Positions 24,494-35,383 of a stretch of 64,000 nt of DNA are shown one piece after another. Under the pieces are notes generated by a model. The model had not been told where the DNA came from. It did not search any database and saw nothing but the letters and a program-made list of their open reading frames with translations. The stretch spans positions 682,001 to 746,000 of the forward strand of contig CAVZQP010000002.1 of NCBI GenBank assembly GCA_963777485.1, given 5' to 3'. Position numbers and translations under genes: made by a program. Every line of letters begins with the position of its first letter. The stretch's first letter is position 1. This DNA is from Bog-473 sp963777485. Lineage in GTDB: Bacteria > Actinomycetota > Acidimicrobiia > Acidimicrobiales > RAAP-2.

Positions 24494-26410
24494 ATGCACG
24501 CCTTCCTCGAGTACACGGTCATCGGCCTCGTGCTGGGCTCGGCCTACGCCGTCGCGGCCAGTGGCCTGGTGGTGACCTACTCCACCTCGGGCATCTTCAA
24601 CATCGCGCACGGCGCTATCGGCATGTTCATGGCGTTCGTGTACTGGCAGCTCTCGGTGGGCTGGCACCTGAACCAGGCACTGTCGCTGTTCCTCACCGTC
24701 TGCGTGCTGGCGCCGCTGCTCGGCGCGGTGATCGAACGCACGATCATCCAATGGATGGACCCGAGCAACGTCGCGACGACGCTGGCGGTCACGGTGGGGT
24801 TGACGCTCCTCTTGTTCGGGCTCGTCAACAACTACATCTGGAAGCCGACGGCGCGCGCCGTGCCGCAGTTTTTCGGCTTCAAAGGCTTCAGCCTCTTCGG
24901 CGTGCACATCGACTACGAGGAGGTCATCACCGTCGGCGCCGCCATTGCCATCGCCGTCGGGCTGCGCCTCTTCCTCTACAGGACCCGCACCGGCATGGCC
25001 ATGCGCGGCGTCGTCGACAACCGGCCCCTTGTGGGGCTGTTCGGCGGCCGGGCCTGGCAGCTGTCGACCCTCAGCTGGTCCATCGGCGCGTCGCTGGCCT
25101 CGATCGCCGGCATCCTGGTCGCGCCCCGGATCCAGCTGCAGCCGCTCATCCTGACGCTGCTCGTCATCGACGCCTACGCCGCCGCGGTGTTCGGACGGCT
25201 GCGCAGCCTGCCCCTCACCTTCGCCGGCGGCCTCATCGTCGGGCTCGCCTCGTCGTACGCCCAGGGCTACGTGCCCAACAGCGGAGGCTTCTGGGGCTCG
25301 ACGCCCGTCCAGGGCATCCTCACGCTCTCGGTGCCCTCGGTCCTCCTCTTCATCTTCATCCTCGCCCTGCCCGCGCTCAGGCTGCGCACCGGCGCACCGC
25401 AACGGCACGCGCCGCTCGCGCCCGCCAGCCTCATGCGCTCCTTCCAGGGGGCGGTCCTGCTCATCGCGGCCGTCATCGTGGCGACCTCGTTCATGGGCCC
25501 GGGCAACATCATCAAGCTCGGCATCGGCCTGTCCCTCGCGCTCGTCTGCCTGTCACTGGTCCCGCTCGCCGGGTACGGCGGGTTCATCTCGCTCTGCCAG
25601 CTGACCTTCGCCGGCCTCGGCGCGTTCGCCATGTACAAGTGGGGTAGCGGGGGCTCGGTGTGGGGGCTGCTGGCGGCGGCCGGGCTCGCCGGAGCGGTCG
25701 GGGCGGTCCTGGCCTGGCCCGCGCTCAGGGTGCGCGGGATCTACCTGGCGCTGCTGACCATGGCGTTCGCCACGCTGTGCGACAACGCCCTGTTCCCGTG
25801 GTCGGCCATCTTCGGCTTCAACGGCTCGGTGTCGGTGCCGAAGCCCTCGATCTTCGGGCTCCACATGACCTCGCCCAAGTCCTTCACCATCTTCCTCGCC
25901 GTGGTGTTCGCCCTCATGTCCATGGGCGTCCTGGCCCTGCGCCGCGGGCCGTTCGGCCGGGTGATGGTGGGCATCAAGGACTCCGAGGCGGCCTGCGCCA
26001 CGCTCGGGTTGTCCCTGCGCACCACCAAGCTGGCCGTCTTCATGCTCTCGGCCGCCATGGCCGGCGTCGCCGGTGCCCTCTACGGCGCGGCGAGCTCGGT
26101 GGCCACGCCCACCAGCTTCTTCGGGTTCGAGAGCCTGCTGATCCTGGCCGTGGTCGCCATCGGCGGCGTCTCGGTCTGCAGCGGAGCGCTGGCCGGGGGG
26201 CTGGCGCTGGGCTTCCTGCCCAACAACGCGCAGGACGTCTTCATCGGAGCGGGCACGATCGTCCTGGCCTTCTACTCCGACGGGGTCCTCCCGCTCGTCT
26301 ACTCGCGCTTCCACCGCTGGTGGGACGGGGTGGTGGCGCCCGGGGACTCGGCGGTCCCGCTCGCCGCCGAAGGCCGGGCCGGGACCCTCGCCGGCACCCG
26401 GGCGGCGTAG
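24494..26410 (+). CDS. Fused LivH-LivM-type ABC transporter permease
   Basis: 638-aa polytopic membrane protein. The N-terminal half (about 1-300) is LivH-like (GLVLGSAYAVAASGLVVTYS, then STSGIFNIAHGAIGMF, and ERTIIQWM). The C-terminal half (about 320-620) is LivM-like (GYGGFISLCQLTFAGLGAFA, RGPFGRVMVGIKDSEAACAT). Normally these are two proteins; here one chain supplies both permease halves. It is the last gene of the transporter operon, 49 bp after the binding-protein gene, with a 188-bp gap before rpsL. Confidence 0.9.
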   Translation: MHAFLEYTVIGLVLGSAYAVAASGLVVTYSTSGIFNIAHGAIGMFMAFVYWQLSVGWHLNQALSLFLTVCVLAPLLGAVIERTIIQWMDPSNVATTLAVTVGLTLLLFGLVNNYIWKPTARAVPQFFGFKGFSLFGVHIDYEEVITVGAAIAIAVGLRLFLYRTRTGMAMRGVVDNRPLVGLFGGRAWQLSTLSWSIGASLASIAGILVAPRIQLQPLILTLLVIDAYAAAVFGRLRSLPLTFAGGLIVGLASSYAQGYVPNSGGFWGSTPVQGILTLSVPSVLLFIFILALPALRLRTGAPQRHAPLAPASLMRSFQGAVLLIAAVIVATSFMGPGNIIKLGIGLSLALVCLSLVPLAGYGGFISLCQLTFAGLGAFAMYKWGSGGSVWGLLAAAGLAGAVGAVLAWPALRVRGIYLALLTMAFATLCDNALFPWSAIFGFNGSVSVPKPSIFGLHMTSPKSFTIFLAVVFALMSMGVLALRRGPFGRVMVGIKDSEAACATLGLSLRTTKLAVFMLSAAMAGVAGALYGAASSVATPTSFFGFESLLILAVVAIGGVSVCSGALAGGLALGFLPNNAQDVFIGAGTIVLAFYSDGVLPLVYSRFHRWWDGVVAPGDSAVPLAAEGRAGTLAGTRAA

Positions 26411-26488
26411 CAAGGGGCGGACGGCTTCCCGGAGGGAAAGGAGCAGCCGACCGAGGCCGGAGTCGGGGGTGCACCAGGCCCGGCGCGG

Positions 26489-26517
26489 TTGTGAGACCCC
26501 CGGTCGACCGCTACAAT
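26489..26517 (+). promoter_or_regulatory. Promoter candidate of the str operon
   Basis: TTGTGA (26489-26494), 17-bp spacer, TACAAT (26512-26517). This is the best sigma-70-type match in the window, about 80 bp before the rpsL GTG, in the 188-bp gap after the transporter operon. Confidence 0.7.
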
Positions 26518-26598
26518 CTTCTTCCTGCCCAGTGCGGCTTCGGCCGGCGCGCGAGCGCAGCACTGAGTGACCAACTTTTTCTCCCCGAGAGGTAGCGC

Positions 26599-26970
26599 GT
26601 GCCCACGATTGCCCAGCTCGTCCGCAAGGGACGGCAGGCCAAGGTGACCAAGACCAAGACCCCCGCCCTGAAGGGCGCGCCCCAGCGGCGGGGGGTCTGC
26701 ACGCGCGTCTACACGACCACGCCCAAGAAGCCGAACTCGGCCCTGCGCAAGGTGGCCCGCGTCCGGCTGAGCTCGGGCGTCGAGATCACCGCCTACATCC
26801 CCGGTGTCGGCCACAACCTCCAGGAGCACTCCATCGTCCTCGTGCGTGGCGGCCGTGTGAAGGACCTGCCCGGCGTCCGTTACAAGGTCGTGCGCGGCGC
26901 GCTCGACACCTCGGGCGTGCGCGAGCGGGCCCAGGCCCGCAGCCGCTACGGCGCGAAGAAGGAGTCCTAG
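26599..26970 (+). CDS. rpsL: 30S ribosomal protein S12
   Basis: 123-aa S12 with the universally conserved TTPKKPNSALRKVARVRLS and the RGGRVKDLPGVRY loop. The lysines of PKKPNS and VKDLPG, where streptomycin-resistance substitutions occur in other bacteria, are unaltered. It starts at GTG 26599 with GAGAGG 7-8 nt upstream. First gene of the str operon. Confidence 0.98.
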   Translation: MPTIAQLVRKGRQAKVTKTKTPALKGAPQRRGVCTRVYTTTPKKPNSALRKVARVRLSSGVEITAYIPGVGHNLQEHSIVLVRGGRVKDLPGVRYKVVRGALDTSGVRERAQARSRYGAKKES

Positions 26971-26972
26971 GC

Positions 26973-27443
<471 letters not shown>

Positions 27444-27494
27444 TGGACCAGCACCCGGACTTCAGGACTCCCAGGACACTTCAGGACTCTCCGC

Positions 27495-29594
<2,100 letters not shown>

Positions 29595-29644
29595 ACCGGG
29601 CCAAAGCGGGCACCGGGACCTAGGAAATCAGGAGTAGCGAGGCG

Positions 29645-30832
29645 ATGGCCAAGCAGAAGTTCGAGCGCAACAAGCCACACATAAACGTCGGGACCATGGG
29701 TCACATCGACCATGGCAAGACGACGCTGACGGCTGCCATCACGAAGGTCCTGTCGGAGAAGAACCCGAACACCTCGTTCACCAAATTCGAAGACATCGAC
29801 AAGGCGCCCGAGGAGAAGCAGCGCGGCATCACCATCACCATCGCCCACGTCGAGTACGAGACCGAGAAGCGCCACTACGCGCACGTCGACATGCCGGGCC
29901 ACGCCGACTACATCAAGAACATGATCACCGGCGCCGCCCAGATCGACGGCGCCATCCTCGTCGTGTCGGCCGCCGACGGCCCGATGCCCCAGACCCGCGA
30001 GCACGTGCTGCTCGCCCGCCAGGTCGGCGTGCCCTACATCGTGGTCGCGCTGAACAAGGCCGACATGGTCGACGACGAGGAGCTCCTCGAGCTGGTCGAG
30101 CTCGAGGTGCGCGAGCTCCTCAACCAGTACGAGTTCCCCGGCGACGACACCCCGATCATCCGGGTCTCCGCGCTCAAGGCGCTCGAGGGCGACCCCGAGT
30201 GGAGCGAGAAGATCGTCGAGCTGATGGACGCGGTCGACGAGTACATCCCCGAGCCGCAGCGCGAAATCGACAAGCCGTTCCTCATGCCGATCGAGGACGT
30301 CATGTCCATCACCGGCCGCGGCACCGTGGTCACCGGCAAGGTGGAGCAGGGCGTCGTCAAGGTCGGCGAGGAAGTCGAGATCGTCGGGCTGCGCGACACC
30401 CAGAAGACGACGGTCACCGGCGTCGAGATGTTCCGCAAGCTCCTCGACCAGGGCCAGGCCGGCGACAACATCGGCGCCCTGCTGCGCGGCACCAAGAAGG
30501 AGGACGTCGAGCGTGGCCAGGTGCTGTGCAAGCCCGGCTCCATCACGCCGCACACCAACTTCGAGGCCGCGGTCTACGTGCTGAACAAGGAGGAGGGCGG
30601 CCGCCACAAGCCGTTCTTCACCCACTACCGGCCGCAGTTCTACTTCCGCACCACCGACGTGACGGGCGAGATCACGCTGCCCGAGGGCACCGAGATGGTC
30701 ATGCCCGGCGACAACACCGACATGGTGGTCGAGCTGGGCAAGCCGATCGCCATGGTCGAGGGACTGCGTTTCGCCATCCGCGAGGGTGGTCGCACGGTCG
30801 CCTCGGGCCGGGTCACGAAGATCCTCAAGTAG
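29645..30832 (+). CDS. tuf: Elongation factor Tu
   Basis: 395-aa EF-Tu with GHIDHGKTTLTAAI, RGITITIAHVEYE, DMPGHADY (many bacteria have DCPGH or DAPGH) and NKADMVDD. The C-terminal barrel ends VASGRVTKILK. GGAG lies 8-11 nt before the ATG. rpsJ follows 29 bp later, so str and S10 operons adjoin. Confidence 0.98.
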   Translation: MAKQKFERNKPHINVGTMGHIDHGKTTLTAAITKVLSEKNPNTSFTKFEDIDKAPEEKQRGITITIAHVEYETEKRHYAHVDMPGHADYIKNMITGAAQIDGAILVVSAADGPMPQTREHVLLARQVGVPYIVVALNKADMVDDEELLELVELEVRELLNQYEFPGDDTPIIRVSALKALEGDPEWSEKIVELMDAVDEYIPEPQREIDKPFLMPIEDVMSITGRGTVVTGKVEQGVVKVGEEVEIVGLRDTQKTTVTGVEMFRKLLDQGQAGDNIGALLRGTKKEDVERGQVLCKPGSITPHTNFEAAVYVLNKEEGGRHKPFFTHYRPQFYFRTTDVTGEITLPEGTEMVMPGDNTDMVVELGKPIAMVEGLRFAIREGGRTVASGRVTKILK

Positions 30833-30861
30833 TCCCGACCCGAGAAGAGCGAGCGCACACG

Positions 30862-31188
30862 ATGGCTGACGGCCCGAAGCAGAAGATCCGCATCAGGCTG
30901 AAGGCCTACGACCACGAGATCCTCGACCAGTCGACCGAGAAGATCGTCCAGACGGTCCTCCGGACGCAGGCCAAGGTGCTCGGGCCGGTGCCGCTCCCGA
31001 CGGACAAGCACCGCTACACGGTGATCCGCTCGCCGCACAAGTACAAGGACTCTCGCGAGCACTTCGAGATGCGGGTGCACAAGCGCCTCGTGGACATCGT
31101 CGAGCACACGCCCAAGACGGTCGACTCGCTCCAGCGCCTCGACCTGCCGGCCGGCGTGGACATCGAGATCAAGATCCAGACCGCCTGA
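30862..31188 (+). CDS. rpsJ: 30S ribosomal protein S10
   Basis: 108-aa S10 (QKIRIRLKAYDHEILDQST, GPVPLPTDKHRYTVIRSPH, HFEMRVHKRLVDI). S10 also serves as NusE in antitermination complexes. The ATG is 29 bp after the tuf stop, while 379 bp separate it from rplC; rpsJ therefore sits with tuf rather than with the S10 block it normally heads. Confidence 0.97.
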   Translation: MADGPKQKIRIRLKAYDHEILDQSTEKIVQTVLRTQAKVLGPVPLPTDKHRYTVIRSPHKYKDSREHFEMRVHKRLVDIVEHTPKTVDSLQRLDLPAGVDIEIKIQTA

Positions 31189-31222
31189 CGGTCTGACGGC
31201 CTGAGGGTCTGACGGCCTGCCG
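31183..31222. repeat. Tandem octamer repeat after rpsJ
   Basis: Five near-identical 8-mers alternate GCCTGACG / GTCTGACG / GCCTGAGG / GTCTGACG / GCCTGCCG, beginning in the last rpsJ codons and running into the gap. The 14-mer GGTCTGACGGCCTG is repeated exactly 16 bp apart (31190 and 31206). It is probably slippage-derived. Confidence 0.75.
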
Positions 31223-31567
31223 CCTGGCGGCGGGCGACCCCGCCTCCCCGCCGGACGCCTGGCAGGGGGATGGGCCATGGTGTAACCTCACGGGCCGCCG
31301 AATTCGGCTGCTCAGAGGCGAAATTGCGGCGCTCCGGCGTTGCAGCTGACAACAGACGTGCGTGATCGCCGGCTTCCGGGCCGGGACCTCACGCCGAACC
31401 ATTCGAGCGCTCCGCTCGGGATTCCCGGGCGGAGCGTCTGCGTGCGCAGGGGGGTTCCTGTGCCCGCAGGACCAGCAGCGACCAGCAGCACGGAACACGC
31501 AGCACGAAGTACGGAACACCCACACGGAACGCAGAACTCACAGAACGATTCAGGAAGAAGAGGACAC
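31189..31567 (+). promoter_or_regulatory. 379-bp rpsJ-rplC leader region
   Basis: Non-coding space in an otherwise tightly packed cluster. It holds the octamer repeat, a weak -10-like TAACCT (31283-31288, no clear -35), a strong hairpin at 31408-31436 and a purine/CA-rich segment running into the rplC ribosome binding site. No ORF with homology or tRNA was found. A promoter and untranslated leader for the rplC-rplD block is the simplest reading. Confidence 0.45.
31408..31436 (+). promoter_or_regulatory. Strong leader hairpin upstream of rplC
   Basis: The arms CGCTCCGCTCGGG and CCCGGGCGGAGCG form 13 bp, including one G-U pair, closed by a 3-nt loop (ATT). No T-tract follows, so it is not a standard intrinsic terminator. 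It lies 132 nt before the rplC start and could be a ribosomal-protein-responsive leader element. Confidence 0.55.
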
Positions 31568-32224
31568 GTGGCTACCAAGGCCATCGTCGGCGAGAAAGTC
31601 GGCATGACCCAGGTCTGGGACGACCAGAACCGCGCCGTACCGGTGACGGTGCTGAAGGTCGCGCCCGTGCGCGTGGTCCAGGTGAAGACGCCCGAGTCCG
31701 ACGGCTACGCCGCCCTGCAGGTGACGTGGGGCTTCCGGCGCAACTCCACGCTGTCCAAGCCGCAGCTGGGCCACTACGCCAAGGCGGGCGTGAATCCCGG
31801 CCGCAAGCTGGTGGAGCTTCGCCTCGACGACGTCGCGGACTACACCGTGGGCCAGGAGCTGGCGGCCGACCTGTGGGAGGCGGGTGAGCGCGTCGACGCC
31901 ATCTCGGTCTCCAAGGGCAAGGGCTTCGCCGGCGGCATGAAGCGGCACAACTTCAAGGGCCAGGGTGGCGCGCACGGCAATCACGGCCACCACCGGGCGC
32001 CCGGCTCCATCGGCGCCTGCGCCACCCCGTCGCGTGTCTTCAAGGGCACGAAGATGGCCGGCCAGCTCGGCGGCACCCAGGTGACGGCGCTGAACCTCGA
32101 GGTCGTCTCGGCCGACGCCGAACGCGAGCTGGTGCTGGTGAAAGGCGCCGTGCCCGGTGCCCGCGGCAGCGTCGTCGTGTTGCGCGACTCGGTCAAGACG
32201 CCCAAGACGGCGGGCAGGTCCTGA
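31568..32224 (+). CDS. rplC: 50S ribosomal protein L3
   Basis: 218-aa L3: KAIVGEKVGMTQVWDDQNRA, KGKGFAGGMKRHNFKGQG, then GAHGNHGHHRAPGSIGACAT. The GTG start has GAGG about 6 nt upstream. L3 is an early 50S assembly protein near the peptidyl-transferase centre. Its stop overlaps the rplD ATG (TGATG). Confidence 0.97.
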   Translation: MATKAIVGEKVGMTQVWDDQNRAVPVTVLKVAPVRVVQVKTPESDGYAALQVTWGFRRNSTLSKPQLGHYAKAGVNPGRKLVELRLDDVADYTVGQELAADLWEAGERVDAISVSKGKGFAGGMKRHNFKGQGGAHGNHGHHRAPGSIGACATPSRVFKGTKMAGQLGGTQVTALNLEVVSADAERELVLVKGAVPGARGSVVVLRDSVKTPKTAGRS

Positions 32225-33249
32225 TGACGGCGACCTCGACGGCACCCGACGTGACCGAGCGCACGGGATCTGTGCTGGGACACACCATGAAGAAGGAGCG
32301 CCCGGCGCCGGTGAAGCGCACGGCGCTCAAGCGCAACGCGGCGGGCCACGACCTCGGCACGGTCGACCTCGAACCGACGGTGTTCGGACTCACGCCCAAC
32401 CACGCCGTGCTCCACCAGGTGGTGACGGCTCAGCTCGCCGGCAGGCGTTCCGGCACGCAGTCGACGAAGACACGGGCCGAGGTGCGCGGCGGCGGCGCCA
32501 AGCCGTTCCGCCAGAAGGGGACGGGCCGGGCCCGGCAGGGCTCCAGCCGTTCGCCGTCGATGAGCGGCGGCGGCGTCGCGCTCGGGCCGAAGCCGCGCAG
32601 CTACGAGCAGCGCACCCCGAAGAAGATGATCCGCCTCGCTCTGCTTTCCGCGCTGAGCGACATGGCCGAGACCGAGCGGGTCGTCGTCCTCACCGACTGG
32701 GAGATCGAGGAGCCCGACACCCGGTCCGCCGCGGTCATCCTCAAGAAGCTGCGCCTCACCGGCTCGGTGCTGTGCGTCCTGGCCAACGACGAGATCGACA
32801 TCGCCCTCTCGTTGCGCAACATCCCCGAGGCCTCCATCACCACGCACGCCGAGCTCTCGGCCCACGACGTGGTGCGGGCCGACTGGCTCCTGTTCTCCGA
32901 GCGGACGCTCCCTTCTTCGCCCTCGGACTTCGCGGGCACGCACCTGCGCGAAGCGCCGCCGGCACCGACCAAGCCCAAGCCGGCCAAGACCGAGGCTGAC
33001 GCCGCACCGGCGGCCACGGCCGAGAAGGCGGCTCCTGCCAAGAAGGCGGCGAAGGCGACCAAGGTGGCGAAGGCAGCGGCTACCGACGTCGACGCGACCG
33101 AGGCCGAGACCGAGCCCCCCGAGGCCGACGTCGAGGCCCTCGAGACTGAGGCCGCTGAGACCGAGGCCGTCGAGAAGCCGGCCAAGAAGACGCCGGCCCG
33201 AAAGGCGCGGGCCGCAAAGAAGGCCAAGGAGGGCGACACCGATGCGTGA
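32224..33249 (+). CDS. rplD: 50S ribosomal protein L4 with long C-terminal extension
   Basis: 341 aa, where bacterial L4 is usually about 205-220. The core spans roughly residues 35-235 and includes the tunnel loop (KTRAEVRGGGAKPFRQKGTG) and RSPSMSGGGVALGPKPRSY. About 105 C-terminal residues are a Lys/Ala/Glu/Thr-rich, low-complexity tail, mixed basic then acidic then basic, with no fold recognised. About 35 N-terminal residues are also extra; an internal ATG at codon 22 could be the functional start. Its stop overlaps rplW by 8 bp. Confidence 0.95.
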   Translation: MTATSTAPDVTERTGSVLGHTMKKERPAPVKRTALKRNAAGHDLGTVDLEPTVFGLTPNHAVLHQVVTAQLAGRRSGTQSTKTRAEVRGGGAKPFRQKGTGRARQGSSRSPSMSGGGVALGPKPRSYEQRTPKKMIRLALLSALSDMAETERVVVLTDWEIEEPDTRSAAVILKKLRLTGSVLCVLANDEIDIALSLRNIPEASITTHAELSAHDVVRADWLLFSERTLPSSPSDFAGTHLREAPPAPTKPKPAKTEADAAPAATAEKAAPAKKAAKATKVAKAAATDVDATEAETEPPEADVEALETEAAETEAVEKPAKKTPARKARAAKKAKEGDTDA

Positions 33250-33532
33250 CGCCATGTCCGTGCTGATCCGCCCGGTGGTCTCCGAGAAGAGCTACGAGTT
33301 GATGGAGCACAACGTCTACACCTTCATCATCGACCCGGGTGCCACCAAGATCGAGGTGGCGCATGCCGTGGAGCAGACCTTCGGTGTCCGGGTTACCAAC
33401 GTCAACACGCTCAACCGCAAGGGGAAGTCGACACGTAACCGGCGCACCAATGTGCGAGGCAAGCGGCCCAACACGAAGCGCGCCATCGTGACGCTCCATC
33501 CCGACGACTCCATCGACCTGTTCGAGCGCTGA
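33242..33532 (+). CDS. rplW: 50S ribosomal protein L23
   Basis: 96-aa L23 (VLIRPVVSEKSYELMEHNVY, FGVRVTNVNTLNRKGK) of normal length. It sits at the polypeptide tunnel exit and docks trigger factor and SRP. It starts inside the end of rplD; a second in-frame ATG lies four codons on. Confidence 0.97.
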   Translation: MRDAMSVLIRPVVSEKSYELMEHNVYTFIIDPGATKIEVAHAVEQTFGVRVTNVNTLNRKGKSTRNRRTNVRGKRPNTKRAIVTLHPDDSIDLFER

Positions 33533-33546
33533 TCGGAACCTCATTC

Positions 33547-34383
33547 ATGCCACTTCGTTCACGCAAGCCGACAAGCCCAGGACGGCGTTTCCAGACCGTC
33601 TCGGACTTCTCCGAGATCACGCGCGACCGTCCCGAGAAGTCGCTGCTCGCCCCGAAGCCGCAGAGCGGCGGGCGCAACAGCTACGGCCGCAAGACGTCGC
33701 GCCATCGCGGCGGCGGTCACAAGCAGCAGTACCGGGTGATCGACTTCCGCCGGAACAAAGACGGCATCCCGGCCAAGGTGGCATCCATCGAGTACGACCC
33801 CAACCGCAACGCGCGGATCGCCCTTCTGCACTATGTGGACGGCGAGAAGCGTTACATCCTCGCTCCGGCGGGGGTGAAGGTCGGTGACAAATTGCAGAGC
33901 GGCCAGGGCGCGGACATAAGGCCCGGCAACGCGCTGCCGCTGCGCTACATCCCGGTCGGTTCGACCATCCACAACGTCGAGCTCCGTCCCGGCGGCGGCG
34001 GCAAGATGGCCCGGGGCGCCGGCATGAGCATCCAGCTGGTGGCCAAGGAGGGCGCATTCGCGACGCTGCGCCTGCCCTCGACGGAAATGCGCCGCGTCTC
34101 CATCGACTGCCGTGGCACCCTCGGTGTCGTCGGCAATGCCGAGGCCGAGCTGGTGAAGGTGGGCAAGGCGGGCCGCAACCGCTGGAAGGGGAAGCGCCCA
34201 CAGACCCGAGGCGTGGCCATGAACCCGGTCGACCACCCGCTGGGCGGTGGCGAGGGCAAGTCGTCGGGTGGCCGCCACCCGGTCTCCCCCTGGGGCAAGC
34301 CCGAAGGCCGGACCCGTTCTCGCAACAAGAAGTCCAATTCGATGATCGTCCGTCGGCGTCGCACCCGCGGCGCGCGGCGCTAG
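33547..34383 (+). CDS. rplB: 50S ribosomal protein L2
   Basis: 278-aa L2 with KTSRHRGGGHKQQYRVIDFR, the central RNA-binding domain and the C-terminal GVAMNPVDHPLGGGEGKSSG, whose His is needed for peptidyl-transfer activity in the family. Normal length. Confidence 0.98.
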   Translation: MPLRSRKPTSPGRRFQTVSDFSEITRDRPEKSLLAPKPQSGGRNSYGRKTSRHRGGGHKQQYRVIDFRRNKDGIPAKVASIEYDPNRNARIALLHYVDGEKRYILAPAGVKVGDKLQSGQGADIRPGNALPLRYIPVGSTIHNVELRPGGGGKMARGAGMSIQLVAKEGAFATLRLPSTEMRRVSIDCRGTLGVVGNAEAELVKVGKAGRNRWKGKRPQTRGVAMNPVDHPLGGGEGKSSGGRHPVSPWGKPEGRTRSRNKKSNSMIVRRRRTRGARR

Positions 34384-34400
34384 GCGAGGGTTGAGGAAAC

Positions 34401-34679
34401 ATGCCGCGTAGCCTGAAGAAGGGACCGTTCGTCGACGGCCATCTGCTCAAGAAGGTCGACGTCCTGAACTCCAGCGGGGACAAGAAGGTCATCAAGACCT
34501 GGTCCCGCCGGTCCACGATCATTCCCGACATGGTCGGGCACACCATCGCCGTGCACGATGGCCGCCGTCACGTCCCTGTGTACGTGACCGAGTCCATGGT
34601 GGGCCACAAGCTGGGCGAGTTCGCGCCGACGCGCACGTTCCGCTACCACGCCGGCCAGGAGCGAGGAGCCCGTCGATGA
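34401..34679 (+). CDS. rpsS: 30S ribosomal protein S19
   Basis: 92-aa S19 (MPRSLKKGPFVDGHLLKKVD, SRRSTIIPDMVGHTIAVHDG, KLGEFAPTRTF). It starts 17 bp after rplB and overlaps rplV by 4 bp. Confidence 0.98.
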   Translation: MPRSLKKGPFVDGHLLKKVDVLNSSGDKKVIKTWSRRSTIIPDMVGHTIAVHDGRRHVPVYVTESMVGHKLGEFAPTRTFRYHAGQERGARR

Positions 34680-35383
34680 CCAGCGTCAAGACGAACGAGC
34701 GCCCCGGGACCCGCGCCGTACATCGCCACTGTGGCATGTCGGCCTCGAAGGCTCGTCAGGTGCTCGACCTGATCCGCGGCGAAGACGTACAGCGGGCGGC
34801 CGAGATCCTGACCGGCACCGAGCGTGAGGCGGCCGAACTCATCGGCAAGGTGTTGACGTCGGCGGTGGCCAACGCGGCCCACAACGACTCGCAGAACCCC
34901 GAGGAGCTCTACGTGTCGGCGTGTTACGCGGACGAGGGCGCCACTATGAAGCGCTGGCGTCCCCGGGCCCGCGGCCGGGCCACGCGGATCCGCAAACGGA
35001 CCTGCCACATCACGATCATCGTCAGCCGTTTGCCGGCCGATCAGCTCGAGCTGCGCCGTCGCCGCATGGAGGCGGTCAGCGCCAACCGGTCCCGCCGGGT
35101 CGACGCCTCGCGTCGCCGGGCCGACCTGTCCGGGCGCCTTTCGCGCCGCCGTGCCGCGCACACGAAGGCCGAGGCAGAGGCAGAGGAGATTGCGGCCGAA
35201 GAGGCGGAGGCCGACGAGGCAGACGACGCAGTGACCGACGAGGCCGTCACAGACGAGTCGGCGTCGGAAGAGACGACAGAAGACACGGAAGAGGCCGAGA
35301 CGGAAGCGGGCACTGCCGAGGCGAGCGCAGACGAGACCACCGACGACACCGACGACGCGGACGAGAAGGGCAAGGACGAGTAG
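34676..35383 (+). CDS. rplV: 50S ribosomal protein L22 with basic-acidic C-terminal extension
   Basis: 235 aa against a usual 110-130. The core is residues 1-122 (SASKARQVLDLIRGEDVQRA, RKRTCHITIIV). It is followed by an Arg-rich segment (about 123-163) and an acidic Glu/Asp/Thr tail (about 164-235). L22 lines the exit tunnel and its C-terminus is near the exit, so the tail could project outside. The ATG overlaps the rpsS stop (ATGA); rpsC starts directly after its stop. Confidence 0.95.
   Translation: MTSVKTNERPGTRAVHRHCGMSASKARQVLDLIRGEDVQRAAEILTGTEREAAELIGKVLTSAVANAAHNDSQNPEELYVSACYADEGATMKRWRPRARGRATRIRKRTCHITIIVSRLPADQLELRRRRMEAVSANRSRRVDASRRRADLSGRLSRRRAAHTKAEAEAEEIAAEEAEADEADDAVTDEAVTDESASEETTEDTEEAETEAGTAEASADETTDDTDDADEKGKDE

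Noticed and set aside
31189..31567. tRNA gene in the rpsJ-rplC gap
   Set aside because: No T-loop (GGTTCRANNCC) or acceptor pairing could be found; same result in the other gaps over 150 bp.
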